A stretch of DNA of 55,502 nt from Sporosarcina jiandibaonis (GTDB lineage Bacteria > Bacillota > Bacilli > Bacillales_A > Planococcaceae). Every line of letters begins with the position of its first letter. Within the stretch, counting starts at the first letter, position 1. The DNA lies in contig NZ_JAAOIY010000010.1 in NCBI RefSeq assembly GCF_013184495.1, forward strand, positions 1 to 55,502, in the 5' to 3' direction. The position numbers were made by a program, and so were the translations under genes. The notes beneath the pieces were generated by a model. It was not told the origin of the DNA. It made no database searches and worked only from the letters and a program-made list of their open reading frames with translations. Positions 39,095-51,392 of this stretch are shown here, piece after piece.

Positions 39095-39922
39095 TTATTT
39101 TCCACCCTCCGCAAAATAGTTACCCTCGCTAATTTTAATTGTACGATTTTTCTCATTCACTTCGCAAAGTTTCGCAAGTGAAAGGTACTGATCGACAAGG
39201 ATATCCTCATGGTGTTCAGCCTCTACGAGCACGGCAATTCCAGCGAGTTTACAATCGAATTCCTCGACTAGACTTTTCATGCCCAACATCGTCCCTCCCG
39301 CTTTCATGAAGTCATCGGTCAGGAGCACATTTTGTCCGCTGGGCATGCTTCTTTTTGACAAAACCATTGTTTGGATTCGTCGCGTTGAACCTGAAACATA
39401 ATTAATACTAACAGTGGATCCTTCAGTTACTTTGCTATCGCCACGAACGATGACAACAGGAATATTGAGATGACGCGCAATCGCATTTGCAATCGGAATC
39501 CCTTTCGTTGCAACCGTCATAATCACATCTATGTCTTTCTCAGCAAACGCAGATGCGAATACTTTTCCGATTTGATTCATGAGCCTTGGATTTCCAAGAA
39601 GGTCCGCCATAAATAAATAACCGCCCGGCAAGAGCCGATCAGAATGGCTTAGTTCGCTCATAAGCACCGCCATTACATTTCGAATATCTTCATCAGCCAT
39701 TTTCGGTATGTATTTAACGCCGCCTGCAGCGCCAGTCACAGTCATCAATTTTCCCGTGCCCTTTTTTTCAAATGTTTCTTTAATAATCGTCAAGTCTTCG
39801 CTTATAGAAGACTTCGCCGATTGATACCGTTCGGAAAAGAATGTAAGTGGAATTAGTTCATGCGGACTGTCCAACAAATGCTGTGTCATATCAACGAGTC
39901 TTTCACTTCTTTTCCATTTCAT
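39095..39922 (-). CDS. purR: Purine operon repressor PurR
   Basis: PRPP-responsive repressor of purine genes. The 275 residues have a winged-helix domain at 1-75 ([39 protein letters not shown]) and a phosphoribosyltransferase-like effector domain with the PRPP motif [20 protein letters not shown] is 8 nt before the ATG. It lies 55 nt after ispE; I could not find a clear PurBox in that gap. Confidence 0.97.
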   Translation of the reverse strand: MKWKRSERLVDMTQHLLDSPHELIPLTFFSERYQSAKSSISEDLTIIKETFEKKGTGKLMTVTGAAGGVKYIPKMADEDIRNVMAVLMSELSHSDRLLPGGYLFMADLLGNPRLMNQIGKVFASAFAEKDIDVIMTVATKGIPIANAIARHLNIPVVIVRGDSKVTEGSTVSINYVSGSTRRIQTMVLSKRSMPSGQNVLLTDDFMKAGGTMLGMKSLVEEFDCKLAGIAVLVEAEHHEDILVDQYLSLAKLCEVNEKNRTIKISEGNYFAEGGK

Positions 39923-39977
39923 GCAACCAACTCCTCAACACGAATATTTATAGGTAGATTATCATAAACATACGTGT

Positions 39978-40847
39978 TTAATCAAGAGAATGCCGTTCCC
40001 CAATCATTCGTATAGCATATACCTCCCGGCAAAATCCTTTTAATCCATTATAAATACGTGGCACCCTTGATTCATGTTTAACTAAACCAAAAACTGTCGG
40101 GCCGCTTCCACTCATTAAAACCGCATCTGCACCGAACTTTTTCATTTGCTCTTTTAGAACAACGACTTCTGGATAAAGCTTCATCGTTATCGGCTCCAAC
40201 ACATTTCCGAGCGTAGCGCACATGCTTTCATAGTTCGCAGTTTCTAGCGCTTCTATCATACCCGCTGTATCCGGATGATGTAGATTATCGATTTTCAAAT
40301 TACCGTAAATATCGGCTGTTGAAACAGAAATCGACGGTTTAGCTAGAATCACCCAGCAATTCGGCGGCGTGGGCAGGTTTTGAATTACTTCTCCGCGGCC
40401 CGTTGCAAGTGCTGTTCCACCGTAAACACAAAACGAAACATCCGAACCAATTTCCGCAGCGTGCTCCGCTAGCCTATCCAAGCTGAGATTCAGCTTCCAT
40501 AATCGGTTTAGCCCCCGTAATGTCGCTGCGGCATCAGAGCTGCCGCCTGCAAGCCCCGCCGCAACGGGGATGCTTTTTTCAAGAGTGATTTCCACCCCTT
40601 CATTAATCTGATACACTCGCTTTAATAATTCCGCGGCTTGATAGGCCAAGTTTTTTCGATCAGTCGGAATAAAAGACTCGGATGTTTTTATCAAAATCCG
40701 TCCATCTTCCCTTGAACGAAACCAGACCCTATCCGCCAAATCGACCGTCGTCATCACCATTTCAACTTCGTGAAAACCGTCATCGCGTTTATGTAATACA
40801 TCGAGCGTCAAGTTTATTTTAGCTGGCGCCTTCTCATAGAGCAGCAT
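39978..40847 (-). CDS. ispE: 4-diphosphocytidyl-2-C-methyl-D-erythritol kinase
   Basis: GHMP kinase of the MEP isoprenoid pathway. The 289 residues begin with [27 protein letters not shown] and carry the ATP-binding loop [20 protein letters not shown], and later [14 protein letters not shown]. Its place between sspF and purR is conserved. Confidence 0.97.
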   Translation of the reverse strand: MLLYEKAPAKINLTLDVLHKRDDGFHEVEMVMTTVDLADRVWFRSREDGRILIKTSESFIPTDRKNLAYQAAELLKRVYQINEGVEITLEKSIPVAAGLAGGSSDAAATLRGLNRLWKLNLSLDRLAEHAAEIGSDVSFCVYGGTALATGRGEVIQNLPTPPNCWVILAKPSISVSTADIYGNLKIDNLHHPDTAGMIEALETANYESMCATLGNVLEPITMKLYPEVVVLKEQMKKFGADAVLMSGSGPTVFGLVKHESRVPRIYNGLKGFCREVYAIRMIGERHSLD

Positions 40848-40931
40848 CCGGCTCCCTCCAGTATTGAATGTCTTTGTTCCCTATTTTACCATATGATCAT
40901 AGGAATGTATTAGTTGCATCCTATTTATTTT

Positions 40932-40976
40932 AAAAAGACTGTCCAATCGTTATCAAGAGATAACGTCTGGACAGTC
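40932..40976 (-). terminator. Terminator after sspF
   Basis: Two stacked stems, GACTGTCCA with TGGACAGTC (40937-40945 and 40968-40976) and CGTTATC with GATAACG (40948-40954 and 40959-40965), with AAGA on plus as the loop, followed on the minus strand by TTTTT. Very stable. Confidence 0.93.
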
Positions 40977-41013
40977 CTCATTAATTGTCAACCGTTATTG
41001 GATTTCGGGAAAG

Positions 41014-41199
41014 TCATGATGATTCTTTGCCTTCAGAAACGCTTCGTTCCGCCATTTCAATAGCACGCTTCACCATATTACCAGCATCCCTTGCCTTAAT
41101 GCCGCCCCAACCTTCTTGCTCAACAACATCGTAAAATCCAAGCTCTTTCGCAATTTCCACCTTCAGTTGCTCAGACATTATCCCGCGTTTTCTCGCCAT
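41014..41199 (-). CDS. sspF: Small acid-soluble spore protein SspF-type
   Basis: Alpha/beta-type-related spore protein of 61 residues, [48 protein letters not shown] in outline. The ELGFYD...GWGGI...GNMVKRAIE pattern is the SASP signature. AGGAGG is 8 nt before the ATG at 41199; the open frame extends upstream only because no stop intervenes. A CATACTA box (41236-41230) could be a sigma-G -10, but I see no clear -35. It lies between ispE and veg, as in B. subtilis. Confidence 0.93.
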   Translation of the reverse strand: MARKRGIMSEQLKVEIAKELGFYDVVEQEGWGGIKARDAGNMVKRAIEMAERSVSEGKESS

Positions 41200-41249
41200 T
41201 CGGTTTTCCTCCTTTTCGGCTGACATTTGTAGTATGAGTCTAAACAAGG

Positions 41250-41296
41250 AAAAAACACCTATCAATGACATCCTGAAATCGAATGCTTGATAGGTG
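41250..41296 (-). terminator. Terminator after veg
   Basis: Minus-strand stem CACCTATCAA with TTGATAGGTG (41287-41296 and 41256-41265), loop 21 nt, followed by six T residues. Confidence 0.87.
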
Positions 41297-41335
41297 CTCG
41301 TACTGTAAAAAATAATCAATTCATGAGTGCTGAAA

Positions 41336-41602
41336 TTATTTGACGATGAATGCTGTTTGATCCGATCCGTCCATTACAGTTATTTCAACCGCATCGGTTA
41401 AAATATCCGCATAGCTATAAGACACTCGTTCAAATGCATTTTCTTCCTGGTCCAGTTCCACAACAAATACTGCTCGGTACGTTTCACTCAAGACACCAGT
41501 TCTTTCAATCGTTCTTCTCCGGCCACCGTTCACCTTTAAGTGCAAACGTTTTCCAAGATGAGAATCCAATAAATTCTTAATGTCCGCTAATGTTTTTGGC
41601 AT
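41336..41602 (-). CDS. veg: Veg protein
   Basis: Very highly expressed small protein (88 residues) of the Veg family (DUF1021), linked in B. subtilis to biofilm formation through SinR antagonism. Typical segments: [34 protein letters not shown] and [24 protein letters not shown] precedes the ATG by 8 nt. Two tandem promoters lie upstream, matching its strong expression elsewhere. In B. subtilis yabG follows; here rsmA follows directly. Confidence 0.95.
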   Translation of the reverse strand: MPKTLADIKNLLDSHLGKRLHLKVNGGRRRTIERTGVLSETYRAVFVVELDQEENAFERVSYSYADILTDAVEITVMDGSDQTAFIVK

Positions 41603-41626
41603 TTCGCTAACACCTCACTACATACA

Positions 41627-41655
41627 ACTATAACACATTCAAAGATTTCTGTCAA
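41627..41655 (-). promoter_or_regulatory. veg promoter, proximal
   Basis: Minus-strand TTGACA (41655-41650), exactly 17-nt spacer, TATAGT (41632-41627), 25 nt before the veg ATG. Near-consensus sigma-A promoter. Confidence 0.9.
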
Positions 41656-41667
41656 TTAAATAGTTCA

Positions 41668-41696
41668 TTTTAACAATGTAGCGAGATCATTGTCAA
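41668..41696 (-). promoter_or_regulatory. veg promoter, distal
   Basis: A second TTGACA (41696-41691), 17-nt spacer, TTAAAA (41673-41668), 41 bp upstream of the proximal promoter. Tandem veg promoters are known in B. subtilis; the -10 here is weaker. Confidence 0.55.
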
Positions 41697-41721
41697 TCTT
41701 TTTTTTATAAATAACACAAAT

Positions 41722-43175
<1,454 letters not shown>

Positions 43176-43245
43176 AAGCCGTCCTCTTTCCTTACCATTC
43201 TTCACATAATTCTACCCTGCATACAAGAAGTTGTAAAAGATAATA

Positions 43246-43297
43246 GCTAATTTAGGTTACTAAATTAACCTGCTAATTTAGGATACTAAATTAACCT
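43246..43297. repeat. 26-bp tandem repeat, two units
   Basis: Units 43246-43271 and 43272-43297 differ at a single base. Each contains the inverted repeat AATTTAG/CTAAATT around 4 nt and a GGTTA/TAACC pair. They lie between yabE and rnmV, with a partial third start (GCTATATTTCC) after. Confidence 0.9.
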
Positions 43298-43312
43298 GCT
43301 ATATTTCCTTGA

Positions 43313-43352
43313 ATGCAAAATAATCCGCAGGACAGTATATCGTCCTACGGAT
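43313..43352 (-). terminator. Terminator after yabE
   Basis: Minus-strand stem ATCCGTAGGAC with GTCCTGCGGAT (43342-43352 and 43323-43333, one mismatch or wobble), 8-nt loop, followed by TATTTTG. Directly after the yabE stop. Confidence 0.82.
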
Positions 43353-43356
43353 ATCT

Positions 43357-44631
43357 TTAATCAATAATTTTTATTTTCACTTGCTTGCGGCCAAATTTGT
43401 ACGCAGATTCTTTCGTAGGGAAATGAAGATCGATTTTCTTCCCTTTAATAGCTCCGCCTGTATCCCCGGCAATCGCATGGCCATAACCTTCAACCCAAAC
43501 CTTAGAACCTAATGGTATGACGGATGGGTCAACAGCAATGACTTTCAAGTTCGGATTGTTTTTCAAGTTAATGCCCGTCGCTGTAATGCCAGAACAACCA
43601 TTACAGTAGGCCGTATAAGCTGTTGCCGACACATAAAACTCTTTACTGCTCGAAGGTGCGGCTGATTTGCTCCTCGATACACCAACACTAGAGCTAGTGC
43701 TACTTTTTGTTTTGGAATTTGAACTTTTAACAGTCGGCGCAGCACTTGCGACAATTACTTTGGTTCCAACCGCTACAACCTTTTTAACCGGTTCTTTGAG
43801 CGTTTTTTCGCTAGTCATTTTCCTGGAAACTTCTTTACCGTTTTCCATGACAACTTCAAATTCCCGTGCAATTTTCCCTTTTTCGCCTTCTTGAACGACT
43901 TTTTCGCGTCCTTTAAGCATGCTTTGATCATTACGTGTTTCAACAGCAAAATCTGCTGATTCTTCCACTACATCGGTGACTTTTTCTACTCGTACAATTT
44001 CAACAGTTGATCCCGGTCGAATAATATCATCTTTATTATTACCTTCCAAGCGGTCAAACTCGTTCAATTGGATATCTTCACTCTTTAAAAAGTCAGCGAC
44101 AGTAGTCGAAGTCGACCAATATTTTTTCTTGTCTTTTCCATCGATTAACGTAAAGTCATACGCTTTTTCAACAGAAATACTACTACTCTCGTTTAGCTGC
44201 GCATCTAAACTCGGACTAACTTTATCAAACTCAGACAATTCTATATCGGCTTCTTCCAATACATTGCCTACCGTTTTTTCCGTCGTCCATATATATATAT
44301 CTTCTTTATTATCAACTTGTATTGCGACTTTCTTTGCCTGTTCCCATTTGATCAGTGAACCATTTTCGATCGGGGATTCAATTGAGGGACTAACACGATC
44401 ATGTTCTGAAAATACTAATTCACTTTCAGATAGCAGTTTGCCAACGGTCGATGCGTGTGTCTTAATTTCTTCTGTCTCACCATTTACGACAAGCGTTACC
44501 GATTTTTTATTTCCTTCATATAGCGCTAGGGAAATAACCGTAACAAATACCGCAGGAATGATGATAAATGTTGCGATTTGTTGACTCCTCAATGATTTTA
44601 AGAATAGGCTTTTCATAATACTACTTAGCAT
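43357..44631 (-). CDS. yabE: YabE-like cell-wall protein (DUF348 x3, G5, 3D)
   Basis: Probably a cell-wall-cleaving lytic transglycosylase related to Sps/Rpf resuscitation factors. The 424 residues have one membrane anchor (about 19-38), three DUF348 modules (about 42-200, each around a STVxxLLxE/TVxNVLEE-type core), a G5 domain (about 205-285), a serine-rich linker (about 290-325), and a 3D domain at the end with AVDPSVIPLGSKVWVEGYG, GDTGGAIKGKKIDLHF and catalytic-type aspartates. GAGGAGGAG is 8 nt before the ATG at 44631. It has a perfect consensus promoter. Confidence 0.93.
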   Translation of the reverse strand: MLSSIMKSLFLKSLRSQQIATFIIIPAVFVTVISLALYEGNKKSVTLVVNGETEEIKTHASTVGKLLSESELVFSEHDRVSPSIESPIENGSLIKWEQAKKVAIQVDNKEDIYIWTTEKTVGNVLEEADIELSEFDKVSPSLDAQLNESSSISVEKAYDFTLIDGKDKKKYWSTSTTVADFLKSEDIQLNEFDRLEGNNKDDIIRPGSTVEIVRVEKVTDVVEESADFAVETRNDQSMLKGREKVVQEGEKGKIAREFEVVMENGKEVSRKMTSEKTLKEPVKKVVAVGTKVIVASAAPTVKSSNSKTKSSTSSSVGVSRSKSAAPSSSKEFYVSATAYTAYCNGCSGITATGINLKNNPNLKVIAVDPSVIPLGSKVWVEGYGHAIAGDTGGAIKGKKIDLHFPTKESAYKFGRKQVKIKIID

Positions 44632-44661
44632 GAAAAAAACTCCTCCTCTATCACCTGTGTG

Positions 44662-44690
44662 ATTATATAGGTTACTATTTTGCATGTCAA
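44662..44690 (-). promoter_or_regulatory. yabE promoter, perfect sigma-A consensus
   Basis: Minus-strand TTGACA (44690-44685), 17-nt spacer, TATAAT (44667-44662), 31 nt before the ATG. All twelve hexamer bases match. Confidence 0.92.
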
Positions 44691-44762
44691 CCAATAGAGA
44701 TTCATTTATTAGTAGAATAAGGAAGTGCCTTATATGCAAAGTATGGAAATAATATTGCCATT

Positions 44763-45533
44763 TTATTCATTTATATTAAATATTTTCAACGCATTTTCCG
44801 TTGTCGCTTTTGCAATCGCCTCAATCGGCAACCCTTTTAGTCTTGCAATTTCTTCTGCTACTAGTTTTACGTATACGGGTTCATTGCGTTTTCCGCGGTA
44901 TGGATGCGGCGCCAAATACGGTGCATCTGTTTCAATTAATAACTTGTCCAAAGGAATTTCTGTCGCGACTTCTTTTGGTGTTTTCGCATTTTTAAATGTT
45001 ACAGGACCACCCAGTGAAATCATGAAGTTCATTGCAATACATTCTTTTGCAGTTTCAACACTTCCGGCAAAACAATGCATAATGCCGCCCGTCGTTTCCG
45101 CCTTTTCTTCTTTTAAAATGCGAACAACATCTGCAGTTGCATCTCGATTATGAATAATAATTGGCAGATCAACCTTTTTAGCGAGCTGAATTTGCTTCCT
45201 GAAGACTTCTTGTTGAACATCTTTTGGAGACTTGTCCCAATGATAGTCAAGTCCGGTTTCTCCAATTCCGATAACCTTGGAATGCCCTGCAAGCGACTCG
45301 ATCCACTTCAAGTCTTCTTCTGTACAATCGATTGCATCAACCGGATGCCAACCGACAACAGCATATATGAACGGGTAGCGCTCTGTTAGCTCCATTGCCC
45401 GATTAATTGTTTTACGATCGAATCCGATGACAACCATCTTCGATACACCAGCGTCAAGTGCTCGTGTAATCACTTCGTCAACATCTTCATCATATTGATC
45501 TGCGTTTAAATGGACATGCGTATCTATATACAT
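44763..45533 (-). CDS. tatD: TatD-family metal-dependent deoxyribonuclease
   Basis: TIM-barrel hydrolase, 256 residues, with the metal ligands visible: DTHVHLN (HxH) at the N terminus, GETGLDYHWDKS, PIIIHNRDATADVV, GGIMHCFAGSVE, and LLIETDAPYLAPHPYRGKRN. Homologues degrade DNA or trim nucleic acids; called yabD in B. subtilis. I start at the ATG at 45533 with AGGAG 8 nt upstream. It follows metG. Confidence 0.95.
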   Translation of the reverse strand: MYIDTHVHLNADQYDEDVDEVITRALDAGVSKMVVIGFDRKTINRAMELTERYPFIYAVVGWHPVDAIDCTEEDLKWIESLAGHSKVIGIGETGLDYHWDKSPKDVQQEVFRKQIQLAKKVDLPIIIHNRDATADVVRILKEEKAETTGGIMHCFAGSVETAKECIAMNFMISLGGPVTFKNAKTPKEVATEIPLDKLLIETDAPYLAPHPYRGKRNEPVYVKLVAEEIARLKGLPIEAIAKATTENALKIFNINE

Positions 45534-45653
45534 AGTTCTCTCTCCTCGCAACATAATAATCATAGTCTAGCCAATTGTTTCTTTCTTCACATTAATATTA
45601 CATTTATATTACAATGTTTAAAAACGCTTGTATCATCGTCACATTTCTTATCG

Positions 45654-45691
45654 ATAAAAAAACGGCGACCTCTCCATATGGAAAAGCCGCC
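45654..45691 (-). terminator. Terminator after metG
   Basis: Minus-strand stem GGCGGC with GTCGCC (45686-45691 and 45664-45669, one G-U) enclosing the palindrome TCCATATGGA, followed by seven T residues. Separates metG from tatD. Confidence 0.88.
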
Positions 45692-45712
45692 ATTTTATTA
45701 TAAGTCATTTAT

Positions 45713-47736
<2,024 letters not shown>

Positions 47737-47829
47737 CGTTCTCATTTAAAAACAGATGAAGCGCTCCCTAATTATTATTAAAAGAATAATAATTTATTAA
47801 AAAAATAGTTCAAATTCAAGTTTTTTTGA

Positions 47830-47858
47830 TTGACGATATTTAAATGAATTGTTATGAT
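47830..47858 (+). promoter_or_regulatory. abrB promoter
   Basis: TTGACG (47830-47835), 17-nt spacer, TATGAT (47853-47858), on the plus strand, divergent from metG. About 20-30 nt downstream lie TGACAGA (47872-47878) and TTGTCAAAA (47886-47894), each one or two bases from a Spo0A box. Spo0A represses abrB from that position in B. subtilis, so these are candidate sites. Confidence 0.7.
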
Positions 47859-47932
47859 TAATGACAGACAATAACATATGCAGAATTGTCAAAAAGTGGT
47901 TCAAACTAACTGTCGGGGAAGGAGTTCTTCTA

Positions 47933-48211
47933 ATGAAATCCACTGGTATCGTAAGAAAGGTCGATGAACTCGGGCGCGTAGTTATCCCTATCGAATTACG
48001 TCGAACACTTGGAATCGCACAAAAAGATGCCCTAGAAATATACGTCGATGAAGATAAAATTGTTTTAAAAAAGTATATGCCGAATATGACTTGCTCGATT
48101 ACCGGTACTGTATCAGATGATAATTTAAGTCTTCTTGATGGAAACTTGATTTTAAGCCCTGAAGGCGCAGAAAAGCTTATGGAACAGATTCAAGAAAACA
48201 TGAAAAAATAA
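47933..48211 (+). CDS. abrB: Transition-state regulator AbrB
   Basis: Represses post-exponential genes during growth. The 92 residues have the swapped-hairpin DNA-binding domain at 1-50 (MKSTGIVRKVDELGRVVIPIELRRTLGIAQKDALEIYVD) and a short C-terminal multimerisation part. This is close to the 96 residues of B. subtilis AbrB and lacks the GAF domain of SpoVT. AAGGAG is 8 nt before the ATG at 47933; a longer in-frame extension is the leader. It is the only non-accessory protein gene here on the plus strand. Confidence 0.95.
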   Translation: MKSTGIVRKVDELGRVVIPIELRRTLGIAQKDALEIYVDEDKIVLKKYMPNMTCSITGTVSDDNLSLLDGNLILSPEGAEKLMEQIQENMKK

Positions 48212-48220
48212 CGTAATTAG

Positions 48221-48248
48221 CCGAGACGGGAACCCGTTTCGGATTTTT
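48221..48248 (+). terminator. Terminator after abrB
   Basis: A 10-bp stem CCGAGACGGG with CCCGTTTCGG (48221-48230 and 48233-48242, one G-U), followed by ATTTTTTATTT. Lies between convergent abrB and rsmI. Confidence 0.9.
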
Positions 48249-48251
48249 TAT

Positions 48252-49133
48252 TTAATCCTTTTCCACGTGATACGCTTGATACACATCACGCTTGCTCATC
48301 ATGCGCTCAGTCGCCACTTCCCGAATGGCTTCTTTCGAACGAATCCCTTTTCTTTCAATTAAATCTGAGACGTGATCTGATATACTTAGTCCTTCCCACC
48401 AAGCCTCTTCAAAATCCACCGCGTTCGCGCCATCATATCCTTCAAGAACGATACAAAATTCACCTCGTATATTGTTTGATTGTACCCAATCGATAGCCTC
48501 TTCAAGCGTTCCGCGTAAAAATTCCTCAAACCGCTTTGTTAATTCACGTGCTAAAACAACTTTTCGTGTTCCCTCAATTTGTTCACTTAAAGCCTGCAAT
48601 GTTTCCTTTAGCCGGTGAGGCGCTTCATATAATAGTATAGTTTCTTCACGTTCCTTAAATCCTTCAATTTGCAGACGGCGTTCTTTTTTACTGCGCGATA
48701 AAAAACCAAAAAACATAAATGGTTGAGAAGTTAACCCAGAAGCCACTAGTGCGCTAATTGCAGCATTAGCCCCAGGAACAGGGACAACATCGAATCCGGC
48801 ATGAATGGCTTTTGTTGCAATATCCGCCCCTGGATCAGAGATGCACGGCATACCGGCATCGCTAACCAACGCAACTGATTGCCCGCTTGAAAGCATCGCC
48901 AATATCCTTTCTCCCCCCGCTTCTAAATTATGTTCATGATAACTTATTAATGGTGTTTTTATCTCAAAATGATTGCATAATTTAATCGTATTTCGCGTAT
49001 CTTCTGCAGCAATGGCATCCACTTCGTTTAATATGCGAATTGCTCTGAATGTTATATCTTCGAGATTTCCGATCGGCGTACCAACTAAAAATAATTTCCC
49101 GCCATTCAATTCAGCGCTTTTTTGTGATTTCAT
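48252..49133 (-). CDS. rsmI: 16S rRNA 2'-O-methyltransferase RsmI
   Basis: Methylates the ribose of C1402 in 16S rRNA. The 293 residues are a tetrapyrrole-methylase-type SAM fold: [19 protein letters not shown] at the N terminus, [42 protein letters not shown] and [11 protein letters not shown] use the ATG at 49133 with GGGAGGTC 8 nt upstream; it overlaps the yazA end by 23 nt. Confidence 0.95.
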   Translation of the reverse strand: MKSQKSAELNGGKLFLVGTPIGNLEDITFRAIRILNEVDAIAAEDTRNTIKLCNHFEIKTPLISYHEHNLEAGGERILAMLSSGQSVALVSDAGMPCISDPGADIATKAIHAGFDVVPVPGANAAISALVASGLTSQPFMFFGFLSRSKKERRLQIEGFKEREETILLYEAPHRLKETLQALSEQIEGTRKVVLARELTKRFEEFLRGTLEEAIDWVQSNNIRGEFCIVLEGYDGANAVDFEEAWWEGLSISDHVSDLIERKGIRSKEAIREVATERMMSKRDVYQAYHVEKD

Positions 49134-49398
49134 TGCCAGCGACCTCCCTTTCAATATAACGTTCCTTCGCATCTCTTGTTAACTGTTTAAACTGATATTC
49201 TGCTCGCATTGCCGCGCTCTTTGACTCAAACTTTTCAAAATAAATGCAACGTACGGGACGTTTAGCTCTCGTGTATTTAGCACCTTTTCCTTCATTATGC
49301 ATATGGACCCGACGCTCTAAGTTATTTGTATAGCCCGCATAGTACGAGCCGTCTTTACATTCAAGCACATAAAAAAGATGTTCAGCTGTTTTCTCCAT
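49111..49398 (-). CDS. GIY-YIG domain protein YazA
   Basis: A 95-residue single-domain GIY-YIG nuclease-family protein: [45 protein letters not shown]. Here the motif reads FYVL...YYAGYT, with the conserved arginine in LERRV and the glutamate in RAEYQFKQL. Family function is unclear, possibly DNA-structure processing. It overlaps both neighbours (rsmI by 23 nt, yabB by 17 nt). Confidence 0.93.
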   Translation of the reverse strand: MEKTAEHLFYVLECKDGSYYAGYTNNLERRVHMHNEGKGAKYTRAKRPVRCIYFEKFESKSAAMRAEYQFKQLTRDAKERYIEREVAGNEITKKR

Positions 49399-50128
49399 AA
49401 AGTAAAAGCCTCACTTCTTCAGTATAATTGCCATCTTGGTCATAAACATAGAGCGGTGGAAGGATTTTCAAATCTGGCTTCCCGTCTTTTGTACCTTCGA
49501 TTAATAAAGTATTTGCATCTTTCCCCGCTTTTGAATAAACCAACTGAATTCGTTTCGGTTCAATGCGATGAGAACGCATCGATGTAACGATATCAAGCAA
49601 ACGACCCGGTCGATGGACAAATGCTGCCCGTCCCCCTTGTTTCAAAAGCGCGCTTGCGGACTGAATTGCTTGGTCTAATGTCAAATAAATTTCATGTCGC
49701 GCAATTGCAATCGGTTCGAGAAGATTTTTATCGCTTGCTTCATGTGCAGGAAAATAAGGAGGATTGCACGTCACCAAGTCATATTTATCATACCCGATTT
49801 TTTCAGCAATGCCGATAACATCATCATTTATTATTTTTATTTGCGATTCAAGTCCATTATAAAGAACACTTCTTTCCGCCATCCCCGCCAATCGTTCTTG
49901 TAACTCGACAGCCGTAATATGCGCTTTTGTACGCGCACTTAAGAATAGCGGTATAGCACCATTTCCGGCACAGAGATCAACCACTTTTCCCAATCGGCCT
50001 GGAACATGCGCAAATCTTGCCAGTAACACTGCATCAAGTGAAAATGAAAAAACCGACGGACTTTGAATAATCCTCAAATTTTCCGCCAATAAATAATCCA
50101 GCCGTTCATCACCTTTTAATACCGTCAA
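49382..50128 (-). CDS. tRNA1(Val) adenine-N6 methyltransferase-like (YabB/TrmN6)
   Basis: SAM-dependent N6-adenine methyltransferase of 248 residues: [17 protein letters not shown] (motif I, about 49-65), [11 protein letters not shown] with the NPPY catalytic motif, and RAAFVHRP. E. coli TrmN6 methylates A37 of tRNA-Val; a tRNA target is inferred for this orthologue. Upstream partner yabA ends in a terminator, so the three RNA-modification genes yabB-yazA-rsmI probably form a unit. Confidence 0.93.
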   Translation of the reverse strand: MTVLKGDERLDYLLAENLRIIQSPSVFSFSLDAVLLARFAHVPGRLGKVVDLCAGNGAIPLFLSARTKAHITAVELQERLAGMAERSVLYNGLESQIKIINDDVIGIAEKIGYDKYDLVTCNPPYFPAHEASDKNLLEPIAIARHEIYLTLDQAIQSASALLKQGGRAAFVHRPGRLLDIVTSMRSHRIEPKRIQLVYSKAGKDANTLLIEGTKDGKPDLKILPPLYVYDQDGNYTEEVRLLLYGENS

Positions 50129-50141
50129 ACTCCAACGCCCT

Positions 50142-50183
50142 CCAAAAGAAAAAGCCGATGCCTACGTTGCGATAGGACCGGCT
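50142..50183 (-). terminator. Terminator after yabA
   Basis: Minus-strand stem AGCCG with CGGCT (50179-50183 and 50153-50157), plus CCTA/TAGG inside, followed by TTTTCTTTT. Confidence 0.78.
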
Positions 50184-50187
50184 AGTT

Positions 50188-50550
50188 TCATACATTTTGT
50201 TTATTTAAAAACGACAGACAGAACAGGCAGTCTTCTCCTTTGCGAATGCTTCCATAATGAACATTGCAAACATGAAACCCTTCATTATAAAGCCGCGCTA
50301 AGTTATCAACGCCTTCGCCCACATCAACTGAAGTGGTCTTTTTAGCATGTTGTTGTTTTTGCAAATTCTTTTCACTTTGTCTATCCATATCTTCAAGCCG
50401 TTTTCGTAGATGATGGTTTTCAAGTTGAAGCGAATGGTTCTCTTCCGTCATCTCAGCGATGAATCCCATCAATTCGCGGAATTGTATACTCATGGAGTCC
50501 AACTGTTGCTCAAACTCCATCACTCTGTCCAGAAAATTCCTTTCTTTCAA
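50188..50550 (-). CDS. yabA: Replication initiation-control protein YabA
   Basis: Binds DnaA and the DnaN clamp to limit re-initiation. The 120 residues are an N-terminal coiled coil (about 3-65; leucine and glutamate-rich, [18 protein letters not shown]) and a C-terminal zinc domain, [27 protein letters not shown], with the CxxH and CxxC ligands. Located between ricT and yabB, as in B. subtilis. Confidence 0.96.
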   Translation of the reverse strand: MKERNFLDRVMEFEQQLDSMSIQFRELMGFIAEMTEENHSLQLENHHLRKRLEDMDRQSEKNLQKQQHAKKTTSVDVGEGVDNLARLYNEGFHVCNVHYGSIRKGEDCLFCLSFLNKQNV

Positions 50551-50564
50551 CTATTCCACCTCCA

Positions 50565-51392
50565 TCATTTTATTAATTGAACCATCTTATTTTTCGGATC
50601 CATAATTTCTTCCAAAGTGTATTCAAGAACATGCTCTTCATCTAATAGCCTAACTTGCAGTAGACGTTCAAGTAAGTTCAAGCCGACAACCCTTCCAGGT
50701 CCTTCCGGCGTATCAATACGAGCCCCGATATCGGGCATTAGTTTTTTTGCTTCTTCATAATCATCATTTTCATATTTCAAGCAACACATAAGACGTCCAC
50801 ATAATCCAGAGATTTTCGAAGGATTAAGTGATAAGTTTTGATCTTTTGCCATCTTGATTGAAACCGGTTCAAAATCTCCGAGAAACGTTGAGCAGCAAAG
50901 CATCCGACCACAAGGACCAATACCGCCAAGCATTTTCGCTTCATCTCTTACACCGATTTGCCGCAATTCGATACGGGTTCGGAATATAGATGCGAGATCT
51001 TTAACAAGATTTCGAAAATCGACCCGACCTTCTGCCGTGAAATAAAAGACAATCTTATTGCGGTCGAAAGTAAATTCAACATCAACGAGTTTCATTTCCA
51101 GATTATGTTCGGAAATCTTACTGACACCTATGTGAAAAGCTTTTTCAGCTTCTAGCTGGTTTTCATCTACTTTTTCGATGTCTTCCTCCAAAGCTGGGCG
51201 AACAACTCTCCGTAGCGGCAAGACAACATCATTTTCTCCAACTTCTCTTATAGGTATAACTATTTTTCCGTATTCGACTCCACGTGCTGTTTCAACAATG
51301 ACATAGTCGTTTATATTCAGTTCAAAATCTAGTGGATCGAAATAATATATTTTACCCGCTTTTTTAAAACGGACTCCTACTACTTTATACAA
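50565..51392 (-). CDS. ricT: RicT (YaaT), PSP1-domain protein of the Y-complex
   Basis: Part of the RicAFT complex that binds Fe-S clusters, supports RNase Y maturation of transcripts and speeds Spo0A activation. The 275 residues have the PSP1 core (DVEFTFDRNKIVFYFTAEGRVDFRNLVKDLA) and two cysteine clusters, GPCGRMLCCSTFLG and GLCGRLMCCLKYE. Its ATG overlaps holB by 8 nt. Confidence 0.96.
   Translation of the reverse strand: MYKVVGVRFKKAGKIYYFDPLDFELNINDYVIVETARGVEYGKIVIPIREVGENDVVLPLRRVVRPALEEDIEKVDENQLEAEKAFHIGVSKISEHNLEMKLVDVEFTFDRNKIVFYFTAEGRVDFRNLVKDLASIFRTRIELRQIGVRDEAKMLGGIGPCGRMLCCSTFLGDFEPVSIKMAKDQNLSLNPSKISGLCGRLMCCLKYENDDYEEAKKLMPDIGARIDTPEGPGRVVGLNLLERLLQVRLLDEEHVLEYTLEEIMDPKNKMVQLIK

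Noticed and set aside
39923..39977. PurBox upstream of purR
   Set aside because: AACACG/CGTGTT inverted arms are present, but spacing and sequence do not fit the CCGAACAWT-type PurBox.
43976..44584. 202-codon plus-strand frame opposite yabE
   Set aside because: Antisense shadow, serine-rich because it mirrors the yabE codons; yabE has a promoter, ribosome site and clear domains.
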